Positions 35,671 through 44,770 are shown, numbered from the stretch's first letter. The stretch: DNA of 44,794 nt from Pseudomonadota bacterium (GCA_027592275.1 JAQCKF010000026.1:1-44794), one strand, 5' to 3'. The notes: generated by a model not told the origin, from the sequence alone. A program made the numbers and translations.

Positions 35671-37842
35671 CTAACGTCTGCGTTGGTTGGTTCTTTTCTG
35701 AAGGTGTTTTGGCTTAGCTTTTGGAATTAGAAAATTGTCTCCATCACCAATTAAGTCAGCTCTGCCGAGTTCGTGTAGAGCCTCTCTCAGCATTGGCCAA
35801 TTCTTTTCATCGTGGTAACGCAGGAATGCTTTCTGCAGGCGTCGCTGGTCGATGTCTTTGCAAATGGCGAGCTTCTCGCTCTTGTAACGCACTTTCTCCA
35901 GCGGATTTCGCTCTGAATAATACATGGCGGTAGCCAGTGCCATCGGTGATGGGTAGAAGGTCTGAACCTGATCTGGTCTGAAGTTTCTCTGTTTAAGCCA
36001 CAGGCTGAGATTCAGCATGTCTTCGGTATCGCTTCCCGGATGAGCGGCGATGAAATAAGGAATCAGATACTGCTCCTTGCCTGCTTTCTTTGAGAACTTA
36101 TCAAACAATACTTTGAAGTCATCATAGGCAGAGATACCTGGCTTCATCATCTTCGAGAGTGTCTTGTCCTCACTGTGCTCCGGCGCAATTTTCAGATAGC
36201 CGCCAACATGATGCGTCACTAACTCCTCTATATACTCAGGGTCTTTCAGTGCAAGGTCGTAGCGAAGACCTGACGCTATGGCGACGCGCTTAACACCGGG
36301 TACCGCTCGCGCTTTTCTATACAACTGTGTCGTGGGGCTGTGATCCGTGTTCAGATGCTTGCAGATGCTGGGGTAGACACAGGAGAGTCGTTTGCAAGTC
36401 TTCTGAATCTTCGGCGACTTGCAATTCAGCTTGTACATGTTCGCCGTGGGTCCGCCGAGATCTGAGATAGTTCCGGTAAACCCAGGGACTTGATCTCTGA
36501 TTTTTCCAATTTCACGCAGAATAGATTCTTCCGAACGACTCTGAATGATACGTCCCTCATGTTCAGTAATGGAGCAGAACGTACAGCCGCCAAAACAGCC
36601 GCGCATGATATTTACGGAGGTCTTGATCATGTCATATGCAGGAATTTTTGCGTCGCCATATGACGGGTGTGGTCTCCGCTGATAAGGAAGGTCGAAGATC
36701 CAATCCATCTCTTCGGTTTCCAGAGGAATCGGCGGTGTGTTAACCCATATCTCTTGTGTCCCATGTTTCTGAACTAGAGGCTTTGCATTGTAGGGATTCG
36801 CCTCTTGATGCAGCACCCGTGATGCGTGTGCATACAGGGCAGGGTCATTTGTCACTTTACTGAAGGAGGGAAGTCGAATATAGGTGGTTTCGGAGTCGTA
36901 CTTCTCTTTGCGTTGCAATGGCAGCGGGATAATCCGCACGGCCTGGGGCGCTTGATCGTTATCGGGACTCGCTGTTTTTGGGCTATCTGTCTCGGAACTC
37001 TTTGCTTCGCCACTCTGTGTTTCGGAGTTTTCCCCATCATTCTTATTGTATTCATAGGGGTTCGGCAGTTGCTCGATCTTCGAGGGCCAATCAATGCGAG
37101 TTGAATCGATCTCGGTCCAACCCTGGGGAACTTCTGCGGCTACGCGCGCAGTTCCGCGCAAAAATTTCATGTCCGCGACTGTCTTGCCAGCAGCAAATTG
37201 ATGAGCAACTTCTACTAGGGCTCGTTCCGCGTTTCCAAACAACAATATGTTCGCATTCGAGTCGATTAAAACAGAGCGTCTTACGCTGTCGCTCCAGTAA
37301 TCGTATTGCGCGATGCGTCGCAGACTGGCTTCGATGCCGCCGATGACGATAGGGGTGTCGTAGTAGGCTTCGCGACAGCGCTGGCTGTAGACAATAACCG
37401 ATCGATCCGGACGCCTGCCTGCTTCGCCATTCGGTGTGTAGGCATCATCACTGCGCATGCGCAGGTCAGCAGTATAGCGATTGATCAATGAATCCATGTT
37501 GCCAGCAGTAATACCGAAGAAAAGATTCGGCTTGCCGAGTATCTTGAAGGGGTCGGCGCTATCCCAAGAAGGTTGCGAAATAATCCCAACCCTAAACCCC
37601 TGCGCCTCTAACAATCTTCCTATGACGGCCATGCCGAAGCTTGGGTGATCGACATAGGCATCTCCTGTGACGATGATTATGTCGCAGCTATCCCAGCCCA
37701 ATTGATCCATCTCATCGCGTGACATGGGTAGATAGGGTGCTGTGTCGAAGCACTCCGCCCAGTATTTCGGATAAGAGAAAAGTTTTCGCGGGGAATGTCC
37801 TGAATCGGTGGCTGAGGATTTCTTGTCTGATTTTTGCGGCAT
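35671..37842 (-). CDS. YgiQ family radical SAM protein
   Basis: This is a 723-residue cytoplasmic radical SAM protein. The N-terminal YgiQ domain ([37 protein letters not shown]) is followed by the radical SAM core with Cys416, Cys420 and Cys423 in [11 protein letters not shown], and the C-terminal basic tail typical of the family. The biochemical role of YgiQ is not established. A lineage-specific polar insert (~264-300, rich in Ser, Glu, Thr, Pro) sits between the two domains; its repeated SET motif suggests slippage. It appears to be transcribed alone. Confidence 0.93.
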   Translation of the reverse strand: MPQKSDKKSSATDSGHSPRKLFSYPKYWAECFDTAPYLPMSRDEMDQLGWDSCDIIIVTGDAYVDHPSFGMAVIGRLLEAQGFRVGIISQPSWDSADPFKILGKPNLFFGITAGNMDSLINRYTADLRMRSDDAYTPNGEAGRRPDRSVIVYSQRCREAYYDTPIVIGGIEASLRRIAQYDYWSDSVRRSVLIDSNANILLFGNAERALVEVAHQFAAGKTVADMKFLRGTARVAAEVPQGWTEIDSTRIDWPSKIEQLPNPYEYNKNDGENSETQSGEAKSSETDSPKTASPDNDQAPQAVRIIPLPLQRKEKYDSETTYIRLPSFSKVTNDPALYAHASRVLHQEANPYNAKPLVQKHGTQEIWVNTPPIPLETEEMDWIFDLPYQRRPHPSYGDAKIPAYDMIKTSVNIMRGCFGGCTFCSITEHEGRIIQSRSEESILREIGKIRDQVPGFTGTISDLGGPTANMYKLNCKSPKIQKTCKRLSCVYPSICKHLNTDHSPTTQLYRKARAVPGVKRVAIASGLRYDLALKDPEYIEELVTHHVGGYLKIAPEHSEDKTLSKMMKPGISAYDDFKVLFDKFSKKAGKEQYLIPYFIAAHPGSDTEDMLNLSLWLKQRNFRPDQVQTFYPSPMALATAMYYSERNPLEKVRYKSEKLAICKDIDQRRLQKAFLRYHDEKNWPMLREALHELGRADLIGDGDNFLIPKAKPKHLQKRTNQRRR

Positions 37843-37915
37843 GCTTGTCTGGAGCTCGTTTTATGTAATGGCGAATTAAGGGCAAATTGAAAATTAGCAA
37901 CTTGTCTCGTTGTAT

Positions 37916-39238
37916 CTAGAAAAATTGATCCAGTGGGAGTTCGTCTCCATTTACCCGCAGAACGCTATCTTGCAGACTGGCTTCTATCAAAACTCTGCTG
38001 TTCGCAATAGTAAGATAACCCTGCTGTACATAGGGATCGACTACTCCGGCTAGTGGGCTGCGCAGAATAGATTCCAGGTCTAGAGATACCTCGAGTGTCA
38101 TATTCAATGCAGCGATGGCGGCGTTGATATCTAATTCGGCGGCGGTGTTTAACGCGCTGAGGCCCGTCCATCGAGCGCGTAGTTCAGCAGTATGATCTCC
38201 GTCGTAGGAGTTTGCTTCTATTTTGTTATTGAACTCTAGCGGATTCTGTAAGACGAGTAGATACAATTCCTGCCCAAGTTCGGTGAAGTCTGCTGACACC
38301 GTTTCGGCGCCGGCATTGATTTCGTTCTGCAGCTCGCTAAGTAGTCTGGAATAGTCGCGTATCAGTTCATTGTTAACTTGTTTGATTTCAGTAAGCCAAC
38401 TGAACGAGCTGACTGGGATTTCGCTCTCGATACTCGCGACACGAATCCTCTGGTAGAGCTCACTGAAATTATCCTCAGTGCTCGAGGCCTGTAGGCCGTA
38501 GTCCATGCCTATGTCTGACATTGAAAATGGCAGGGGCAGAGTGCTGCTGACTACAGGGATAGCAAGAGTGGCGCGACTCTCGGCGAGTATGTCATTCATC
38601 TGGGCCGTAGAACTCGTTAAGGTCATTCCAGAAATTAGAACATTGGAATTTGCTGCATTCTCGGTAGCTGAGAACTCGCCCATCTGCATTGAGAAGTAAG
38701 CTGACTGATCTGAAGCTACGTCCACATTCGCGTCTAAGCCACTAAAGTTGAATTCTCCGGTCGCATCGCTAAAGTTCAGTGCGCTGATATTCATATCCAC
38801 CCGCATCGATTGATCGAAGCGCGCCAATAGATTGAGTTTGATGTCCGGCAGGGGGAAGGAGAGTTCGGCAATTGCGATGTCGAACAAGTTATTGCGAATA
38901 CTCGGCTGGATAACTGCATACGCCAGGCCGATGCGAAGTCCCTCTTCGGTCTGCAGAAGCGGGCCGTGATCGATATCGAAATCCATAGTTAGTGCGATCG
39001 CGTCGGTACCAATAGATGTATAGATAAACTCTATGGTTGTTGAGCTGCTAAACCAGCCGTCGCTAAACTCGTTGCGACGAATCTCAAATTGACTCTCGGC
39101 CTCTGGTGGGATGAGCGCGAGCAGATTGTCGATAGTCGCGCGCTCTATGCCTGCGCCAATAACCTTTGGCATAAGAGTAAGCGCCAGAAGAATCAGCACA
39201 GCGACTGCTAGGGGTATTTTTACTGCTAGAGATTTCAT
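37916..39238 (-). CDS. DUF945 (YdgA-like) family protein
   Basis: This 440-residue protein has one N-terminal membrane segment (IPLAVAVLILLALTLMPKVIG), so the rest lies in the periplasm. The DUF945 marker DFDIDHGPLL and the repeated beta-rich FNFSGLDANVDV-type strands are present. The family is widespread in gammaproteobacteria, with no settled function. It ends 73 bp before the YgiQ gene start on the same strand; co-transcription is possible but not evident. The start ATG at 39238 gives the canonical anchor. Confidence 0.85.
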   Translation of the reverse strand: MKSLAVKIPLAVAVLILLALTLMPKVIGAGIERATIDNLLALIPPEAESQFEIRRNEFSDGWFSSSTTIEFIYTSIGTDAIALTMDFDIDHGPLLQTEEGLRIGLAYAVIQPSIRNNLFDIAIAELSFPLPDIKLNLLARFDQSMRVDMNISALNFSDATGEFNFSGLDANVDVASDQSAYFSMQMGEFSATENAANSNVLISGMTLTSSTAQMNDILAESRATLAIPVVSSTLPLPFSMSDIGMDYGLQASSTEDNFSELYQRIRVASIESEIPVSSFSWLTEIKQVNNELIRDYSRLLSELQNEINAGAETVSADFTELGQELYLLVLQNPLEFNNKIEANSYDGDHTAELRARWTGLSALNTAAELDINAAIAALNMTLEVSLDLESILRSPLAGVVDPYVQQGYLTIANSRVLIEASLQDSVLRVNGDELPLDQFF

Positions 39239-39322
39239 AAATTACCGAGTCGTACGTAGCTAGTGCTGCTTAGCCTGATCAAGCGCCTCACTATAGCAGG
39301 ATTCGCGGCGAAATTTTCGTGT

Positions 39323-39961
39323 TTAGGCTCTGTGTGCCGTGATTTTGTAGGCGCAACGCCTCGCGCCGGCAAGAAGATGATCAGTGCGCGTAACCGTTGC
39401 CTTATTTTCGAAAAGGCGCTGAAAAATTTCCAGTTCAGACTTGCAGAATTGCTGACAGCTGGTTGCCGCACTACAGATTGGACAATGATTCTCTATAAGC
39501 ATCCAGCCATCGGGCAACAGGCGTACTTCGGCCATATAGCCTTCTTCGCTACGCAGCTGAGCGAGTCGTTCTATCTGTGGTTGTAGTTCGGGGGCGGTGG
39601 CATCTAATTGGGCGCGATAGGTGGCTTCGATTTTTTCGCTGCGCTCATCGATCAGTTGGTTAAGGCTTTCCTCGCCAAGTGAGGAGCGGATGACATCAAT
39701 CAGTTCGATTGTTGTTTGCGAGTGGCTGTCTGGGAACCTTGCATGTCCGTCCTTGCTCAATTTCCACATATGCACGGGACGTCCGCGCGTCTGGCGCTCC
39801 TCCTGAGTTTGTTCTACCAATCCTTTAGACTCTAAGTCAGTGAGGTGCTGGCGAGCCCCCATAGTTGTCATATCTAATTGTTTTGAAAGGATTTTAACCG
39901 ATTGAGGCCCTCGCGTTTTTAGGCAGTGCGTAATTCGATCTTGGCTTTTTGGCAGTTCCAT
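39323..39961 (-). CDS. HTH transcriptional regulator with cysteine cluster (SufR-like)
   Basis: This is a 212-residue regulator. The N-terminal winged helix (SVKILSKQLDMTTMGARQHL) recognises DNA. The C-terminal half holds Cys160, Cys163, Cys169, Cys173 and Cys203 (CPICSAATSCQQFC; GARRCAYKI), the pattern of Fe-S sensing regulators related to SufR. It probably responds to iron, oxidants or Fe-S status. Starts at GTG 40009 and ATG 39976 are also possible; ATG 39961 gives the most usual N-terminus. It is divergent from a decayed VOC gene, with two large palindromes between, so autoregulation is likely. Confidence 0.85.
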   Translation of the reverse strand: MELPKSQDRITHCLKTRGPQSVKILSKQLDMTTMGARQHLTDLESKGLVEQTQEERQTRGRPVHMWKLSKDGHARFPDSHSQTTIELIDVIRSSLGEESLNQLIDERSEKIEATYRAQLDATAPELQPQIERLAQLRSEEGYMAEVRLLPDGWMLIENHCPICSAATSCQQFCKSELEIFQRLFENKATVTRTDHLLAGARRCAYKITAHRA

Positions 39962-40008
39962 AACGTTGACCCACATTAACTTGGTACGGATTATCTCCTT
40001 AATCGGCA

Positions 40009-40038
40009 CTTTAAATAAAGTATTTACTTTGTTTAAAG
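40009..40038. promoter_or_regulatory. 30-bp near-perfect palindrome, probable operator
   Basis: The arms CTTTAAA (40009-40015) and TTTAAAG (40032-40038) enclose AAAGTA-TT-TACTTT (40017-40030). Only one outer pair and the central TT fail to match. Its place just upstream of the SufR-like regulator marks it as the likely binding site for that dimer. Confidence 0.7.
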
Positions 40039-40057
40039 AATTGGTTATTTTTTCATA

Positions 40058-40083
40058 ATTAGTAAAGTTTTTTATTTACTAAT
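40058..40083. promoter_or_regulatory. Second palindrome sharing the TTTACT half-site
   Basis: ATTAGTAAA (40058-40066) and TTTACTAAT (40075-40083) are perfect 9-bp arms around 8 bp. The TTTACT/AGTAAA half-site resembles that in the palindrome at 40009, in the same AT-rich divergent region. It lies just before the VOC pseudogene. Confidence 0.6.
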
Positions 40084-40116
40084 AGGACTAGCAAAATAAA
40101 ACTAAAGGACTTAGTA

Positions 40117-40360
40117 ATGCAAATACTTGAGCATATCCACCTAAGTGTGGCTTCGATTGAGGCTACGCAGCGCTTTTTAAAACTGGCGGTACCGGAATAT
40201 AGCCCTCGGGGCGGCGGGCATCGAGCCGTGTGACGCCAGTGCGCTCGATGAGCATCCACACCGGCGTCGAGTCTATTACTGCGATGACAATGGCGTAGAT
40301 TGGGAGTTTGTCGAGTATCTCTCCGAAGATCCTGAGCAGCGTAACGACTATTCACATTGA
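40117..40360 (+). pseudogene. Collapsed VOC (glyoxalase-fold) gene
   Basis: The first frame starts at ATG 40117 (MQILEHIHLSVASIEATQRF) and stops after ~36 codons. A second frame then resumes with GIEPCDASALDEHPHRRRVY and DNGVDWEFVEYLSEDPEQRN and stops at 40360. The two pieces match the beginning and end of ~140-residue VOC proteins, so an internal deletion of about 60 codons plus a frame change has destroyed the gene. It was the likely target of the divergent SufR-like regulator. A sequencing error cannot explain the missing middle. Confidence 0.8.
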
Positions 40361-40450
40361 CCTCGCCATTGGGTAGCATGAGCCAGCTTCTCCCTCTCAT
40401 CATCTATCGCATGCTTGGCATGCCTACCGGACACTCCGGGCAAGGCGCAT

Positions 40451-41920
40451 ATGAGTTTCGACGCACCGCTGCTGGTAACCTTTGTTGCTTACCTGATTCT
40501 GATATTGTTCCTAGGCATTAAGGCCTATAGGCGTACACATAGCCTGGACGATTACATTCTAGGCGGTCGTAAGCTCGGTGCGGTTGTTACCGCGCTCAGT
40601 GTCGGTGCCTCGGACATGAGTGGATGGCTCCTGTTGGGGCTACCTGGCGCTATTTATCTATCGGGGCTCAGTGAGATTTGGATTGGCATAGGTCTAGTGT
40701 TGGGGGCCTATTGCAACTGGTTGTTCGTATCCAAGCGACTTCGAATCTACAGCCAGCATGCCAACAACTCGCTCACCCTGCCGGATTACTTCGAGAACCG
40801 CTTCAACGATACGACTAGAGTTTTGCGCCTCGTGTCGGCCTTCGTAATTCTGCTGTTCTTTACCTTCTATACGGCGTCGGGGTTAGTAGGCGGGGCAATA
40901 CTGTTCGAGAACAGTTTCGGTATGCAATATTCCACCGCGTTAATCTCCGGCGGGTTGATAATAGTTGGCTACACGTTCATTGGCGGATTTCTCGCGGTTG
41001 CTTGGACTGATGCTGTGCAAGCGGTTCTCATGTTCTTGGCGCTACTCGTCGCACCGACAGTGGTGATAATTAGTAGTGGTGGAACGGACGTTGTGTGGCA
41101 GCAGATGCAGGCCGTGAACCCGCAAAGCACTGAGTTGTTCAGCAACATGACACTCATTGGATTTCTATCTCTAATAGCATGGGGCTTGGGCTATGCAGGC
41201 CAGCCGCACATCCTGGCGAGATTCATGGCCGTCGAGAACCCCCAGAAGCTAGTCGCAGCAAGACGCATCGCCATGACCTGGATGGTACTGGTGCTATTCG
41301 GCTCGGTAGCCACGGGCTTGGCCGGCATCGCTTTTTTCGCAGACAATCCACTGGAAAACCCAGAGACAGTTTTTATAGCGCTTAGCCAGCAGCTATTTAA
41401 CCCTTGGGTCGCCGGAATCATAACAGCCGCAATATTGTCGGCGATCATGTCCACAGTAGACTCACAGCTATTGGTTTCGTCTTCTGTAATTAGTGAAGAT
41501 TTCTATCGCGTGTTCGTTAGGCCGCAAGCGTCAGAAAAGGAATTGTTAATGGTGAGTAGAGGCGCAGTGGTCGCCATTGCGCTGCTGGCCATGGTTATTG
41601 CAAGCGATAGAGAGAGTAGGGTGCTAGATCTCGTAAGCTACGCTTGGGCAGGCTTCGGCGCCGCGTTTGGTCCAGTGATTGTATTCTCATTGTTCTGGCG
41701 ATCGATGACTGCCACATCGGCGATTGCCGGCATGATCGTCGGCGCCGTAACAGTCGTCGTTTGGTCTAATCTAAGTGGCGGGATCTTCGATCTATACGAA
41801 ATAGTACCTGGCTTCGCTTTGGCATCGGTGGTTATCGTAATTATCACACTGTTAAAGCCGGCAACGGATGCGCAAGCGCTAAACACATTCGAAGAAGTCG
41901 AACAGTTAGTTAAGGATTAA
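40451..41920 (+). CDS. putP: Sodium/proline symporter
   Basis: This inner-membrane Na+:solute symporter imports proline. It has 489 residues and about 13 membrane segments. SSS-family landmarks are SVGASDMSGWLLLGLPGA in TM2, GYTFIGGFLAVAWTDAVQA and ILSAIMSTVDSQLLVSSS in TM8-9, all close to E. coli PutP. A TTG at 40415 is in frame, but ATG 40451 has AAGG five bases before it. The terminal 11 bp overlap the convergent elaA gene. No putA lies beside it, so proline use versus osmoprotection cannot be decided. Confidence 0.93.
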   Translation: MSFDAPLLVTFVAYLILILFLGIKAYRRTHSLDDYILGGRKLGAVVTALSVGASDMSGWLLLGLPGAIYLSGLSEIWIGIGLVLGAYCNWLFVSKRLRIYSQHANNSLTLPDYFENRFNDTTRVLRLVSAFVILLFFTFYTASGLVGGAILFENSFGMQYSTALISGGLIIVGYTFIGGFLAVAWTDAVQAVLMFLALLVAPTVVIISSGGTDVVWQQMQAVNPQSTELFSNMTLIGFLSLIAWGLGYAGQPHILARFMAVENPQKLVAARRIAMTWMVLVLFGSVATGLAGIAFFADNPLENPETVFIALSQQLFNPWVAGIITAAILSAIMSTVDSQLLVSSSVISEDFYRVFVRPQASEKELLMVSRGAVVAIALLAMVIASDRESRVLDLVSYAWAGFGAAFGPVIVFSLFWRSMTATSAIAGMIVGAVTVVVWSNLSGGIFDLYEIVPGFALASVVIVIITLLKPATDAQALNTFEEVEQLVKD

Positions 41921-42371
41921 GCTGCATGCGGATATGAGGAATACCATCTTCATCGTAAGGCTCTGATTCAGTCTCAAATCCAAGCTCAATATAAAACTGC
42001 TGTAGATATAGCTGCGCAGAAATAGTTATTACCTCGCCAGGCCAATGCTCCTTGCAGAAGGCCAGTGAGTTCAACATGAGTGCCTTGCCGATACCGCTAC
42101 CTCGAGCCGACTTCTTGGTGACAACCCTGCCAATTGAGGCGCCTTCATATTTTGCTCCAGGCGGAAGTAGTCTGGCATAGCTAACTAGTGAAGATTCATC
42201 ACTCGCCGATAGAAGGCCCATCACATGCAGTGCTTCATGATCGAAGCCGTCTACGTCTTGATACGCGCAGTCCTGCTCCACGATAAATATCTCAGCACGC
42301 AGCTGCAGCAGGCCATACAAGTCCTGGGTGTCCAATTCATCGAACTGCCTACACGACCAAACAATTTTCAT
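41910..42371 (-). CDS. elaA: GNAT family N-acetyltransferase ElaA
   Basis: This is a 153-residue GNAT protein, the same size as E. coli ElaA. The LYGLLQLRAEIFIVEQDCAY and ALHVMGLLS segments, the acetyl-CoA loop GRVVTKKSARGSGIGKALM and the C-terminal DEDGIPHIRM are diagnostic. The acceptor is unknown. The open frame extends upstream to 42512 through the tRNA region, but ATG 42371 with GGAAG upstream gives the family N-terminus. The 3' ends of elaA and putP overlap. Confidence 0.92.
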   Translation of the reverse strand: MKIVWSCRQFDELDTQDLYGLLQLRAEIFIVEQDCAYQDVDGFDHEALHVMGLLSASDESSLVSYARLLPPGAKYEGASIGRVVTKKSARGSGIGKALMLNSLAFCKEHWPGEVITISAQLYLQQFYIELGFETESEPYDEDGIPHIRMQLNP

Positions 42372-42478
42372 TTCCAACACTTCCACAGACGAACTACCAG
42401 TTTTAGGGCGTCCCATTCTAGCCCAAGTCGCATAAAGATGTGTTCGCTCAGAGAGGATACAAAAACAGGTAACAGCGA

Positions 42479-42487
42479 TGCTATACT
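42479..42487 (+). promoter_or_regulatory. Extended -10 promoter for tRNA-Arg
   Basis: TGCTATACT is an extended -10 followed by the GC-rich discriminator GCGCCCCC, as is usual for stable RNA genes under stringent control. It lies 12 bp before the tRNA. Confidence 0.6.
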
Positions 42488-42499
42488 GCGCCCCCACAA

Positions 42500-42576
42500 G
42501 CCCCGGTGGCACAGCTGGATAGCGCGGCCCCCTCCTAAGGGGCAGGTCAGAGGTTCAAATCCTCTCCGGGGCACCA
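42500..42576 (+). tRNA. tRNA-Arg (anticodon CCT)
   Basis: The acceptor arms GCCCCGG and CCGGGGC pair fully. The anticodon stem GCCCC/GGGGC encloses CTCCTAA, giving anticodon CCT (reads AGG). The T arm AGAGG-TTCAAAT-CCTCT is perfect and the 3' CCA is encoded. It is 77 nt long. Its 3' end is 89 bp from an insertion sequence. Confidence 0.95.
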
Positions 42577-42665
42577 TATATACCCCATAAACCTTTGTTA
42601 TAAATACAATTTTGTATTATAACAGACCCGCGGTTACGTAAATCGTTACGGAATTGGGTCTAAAT

Positions 42666-42683
42666 GGTATCGACAAGTTAACT
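42666..42683 (+). repeat. Left terminal inverted repeat of the IS
   Basis: GGTATCGACAAGTTAACT is the exact reverse complement of the right end. Confidence 0.9.
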
Positions 42684-42705
42684 CGGCCTAAGTGATAATT
42701 TGCCC

Positions 42706-43404
42706 ATGACATCTACCACAGTGATGTATAAGCGCCACCGCTTCCCACCTGAAATCATCCAATACGCCGTTTGGCTCTACCATCGATTTAATCTCAGTCA
42801 TCGTGATATCGAAGACTTGATGTCACAACGCGGTATTGAGGTTAGCTACGAGGCCATTCGCTTGTGGTGCAATAAATTCGGGGCAAAATATGCCCAACGT
42901 TTGAGAAGAAAGCACCAAGGCTATGGCGATACTTTCTTCATTGATGAGGTGTTCGTTAAGATCCAGGGGAAGCAGCACTATTTGTGGCGTGCTGTGGATC
43001 AGGATGGTGAGGTTGTTGATGTATTCTTGCAGAAACGACGAGATGGAAAGGCTGCAAAGCGCTTCTTTAGGCGGTTATTACGTAAAAACCACGGCGAACC
43101 ACGTAAGATTGTCACGGACAAATTGCGAAGCTATAATGTGGCTCACAGGGAATTGATACCAGAGGCGATCCACGACACATCCCAATATGCCAACAATCGA
43201 TGTGAACTATCGCACGAACCTACGCGAGTGAGGGAGCGGGGCATGCGTAAATTCAAATCGATGCATCAGGCGCAGCGATTTTTGAGTGCACATGCAGCTG
43301 TCTATAACTTATTTAACCTGGGCAGACATTTAGTATCAGCGGAAAACTATCGATATTTCAGACTGCGTGCTTTTTCGTCTTGGGAAAAGGCAGCCGCGAT
43401 ATAG
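42706..43404 (+). CDS. IS6 family transposase (DDE)
   Basis: This is a 232-residue transposase with an N-terminal helix-turn-helix (FPPEIIQYAVWLYHRFNLSH) and the DDE catalytic core. The first Asp is in FFIDEVFVKIQGK, the second in KIVTDKLRSY and the Glu in NNRCELSHEPTRVRERG. It is intact, so the element may still be active. TTG at 42700 precedes ATG 42706 in frame; the ATG is preferred. Confidence 0.92.
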   Translation: MTSTTVMYKRHRFPPEIIQYAVWLYHRFNLSHRDIEDLMSQRGIEVSYEAIRLWCNKFGAKYAQRLRRKHQGYGDTFFIDEVFVKIQGKQHYLWRAVDQDGEVVDVFLQKRRDGKAAKRFFRRLLRKNHGEPRKIVTDKLRSYNVAHRELIPEAIHDTSQYANNRCELSHEPTRVRERGMRKFKSMHQAQRFLSAHAAVYNLFNLGRHLVSAENYRYFRLRAFSSWEKAAAI

Positions 43405-43438
43405 AAATGGTTCTACGGAGATTTTCTTGGATTTAGAC

Positions 43439-43456
43439 AGTTAACTTGTCGATACC
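43439..43456 (-). repeat. Right terminal inverted repeat of the IS
   Basis: AGTTAACTTGTCGATACC mirrors the left end perfectly and sits 34 bp after the transposase stop. Confidence 0.9.
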
Positions 43457-43603
43457 TAGTGGAAAGTTCATACCGGGTTCACGAATAAAGCACAGATGCG
43501 ATCCTCTGTTAGCAGCCTGTGAGTGCTCCTCTGGTTCTTATGGTGCTGGACTCGACTGCCAGACAGGGATACCTTCTCTACTTTCTCCGAAGGAATTACG
43601 CGC

Positions 43604-44659
43604 ATGAATCCTACTCTCGCAAGCATAGCCTTATCGGGATCACTGGCAGTGGTTTCGTTTACAGCAACGGCACAACAAACCGCGACTTCGACAGCCGATC
43701 CCTACGCCAATATTCCAAGGCCGGGTGCTCAAACCTTTCCGTTGGCTGCGCCAGCAGGTGTTAATAGCGGAGCGCGTGAGATTGCACCAGCCGGTGCCGT
43801 CAATACTGGACCGTTTGATCCCGCTCAGTGGGTTTATGGAGACGCGTTTGATACCTCCGCTGGTGCCAGTATATGGAATCCGGTCAAGGCGAAGATGCTT
43901 GCAGGCGGGAAAGTGACAGGCGGTACTATATTTGCCGCTACTGATGCCAGTACCTATTGCGCAATGGCTAATGCCGGCTACGATTTCGTCTGGACAGAAA
44001 TGCAGCACGACCAGCGCGACTGGGAGTCGGTGGCAAGGATGTGGCGCACTTGTCCCCATGCCAATGCCGTCCCTGGCGTGCGGGTTGCCTATACGGATGA
44101 GCGTGAGATTCAGCACGCATTGGATGCCGGTGCGCTGGTACTGGTAGTGCCGACCATAGATACAGTTGAGGAGGCCCAAGAGGTGGTTAACTGGGCCTAT
44201 TTCCCCCCGCTCGGCCGCCGCAGCAATGGCGGGGGACAGGCGTTCGGTGCCGAAATGTGGGGTACAGTGCCCGGTGGCTACCGCGCTACGATTAACACCA
44301 ATTTGGTGTTGGTGTTGATGATCGAGACCCTGGAGGGGGTTAAGAATGCGGCGGAAATTGCCAAGGTTCCGGGTGTATCGGCTATTTTTGCAGCGAGTGG
44401 TGACTTGGGAAATTTCTCTGGCTATCGGCAAGGACAAGCTGACTACGAGCGGATAGTGAATATCGTTCACGATGCGGCGCTGGATGCTGGCGTGCGTTTG
44501 TGTGGTTCGCTGGCCTGGCGTGATCGACCGGATTTTACCTGCTTTCAAGCGGGCAGCGAGACTGCTGCTATCGCTCGCGGTGCGGCCGTCGAATTGGGGG
44601 AATTGCAGAATACCCAGGGCAAGGTGAGCACTGGTCCATTCGCCGGCAGGCAGGACTGA
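43604..44659 (+). CDS. Exported HpcH/HpaI-type aldolase family protein
   Basis: This 351-residue protein has an N-terminal signal peptide (LASIALSGSLAVVSFTATA before QQ) and a ~75-residue linker before the TIM barrel. The HpcH/HpaI active site looks complete: His135 (EMQHDQ), Arg160 (PGVRV), Glu241 (MIETLEG) and Asp267 (ASGDLGN). The spacings of 25 and 26 residues equal those of His45/Arg70 and Glu149/Asp175 in E. coli HpaI. The typical cytoplasmic role is pyruvate-dependent aldol cleavage; export to the periplasm is unusual. AAGGA lies nine bases before ATG 43604. It is next to an IS and tRNA, so transfer is possible. Confidence 0.88.
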   Translation: MNPTLASIALSGSLAVVSFTATAQQTATSTADPYANIPRPGAQTFPLAAPAGVNSGAREIAPAGAVNTGPFDPAQWVYGDAFDTSAGASIWNPVKAKMLAGGKVTGGTIFAATDASTYCAMANAGYDFVWTEMQHDQRDWESVARMWRTCPHANAVPGVRVAYTDEREIQHALDAGALVLVVPTIDTVEEAQEVVNWAYFPPLGRRSNGGGQAFGAEMWGTVPGGYRATINTNLVLVLMIETLEGVKNAAEIAKVPGVSAIFAASGDLGNFSGYRQGQADYERIVNIVHDAALDAGVRLCGSLAWRDRPDFTCFQAGSETAAIARGAAVELGELQNTQGKVSTGPFAGRQD

Positions 44660-44770
44660 GCCTGAACCTACTCCATGGAAATCATCGGGGCGCGTTGTAT
44701 TCCGCTACTTTTTTCTGTAACTGCAATTGAGAACGAATAGTCGATATAGATTACTGAGCAGGAAGCCTTG

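Larger units (their letters stand above)
42666..43456 (+). mobile_element. IS6-type insertion sequence
   Basis: This is a complete 791-bp element bounded by perfect 18-bp inverted repeats and carrying one intact transposase gene. IS6 members transpose by cointegrate formation and normally leave 8-bp direct repeats. Here the flanks (GTCTAAAT left, TAGTGGAA right) do not match, so one side has probably been rearranged after insertion. Confidence 0.85.

Noticed and set aside
42580..42625. AT-rich inverted repeat after tRNA-Arg as an attachment site
   Set aside because: No integrase and no second copy of the tRNA 3' end were seen; it is better read as a weak terminator or neutral sequence.
43640..44548. 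302-codon antisense frame opposite the aldolase gene
   Set aside because: The plus-strand frame has signal peptide, active-site residues and ribosome-binding site; the antisense frame reads as low-quality sequence.
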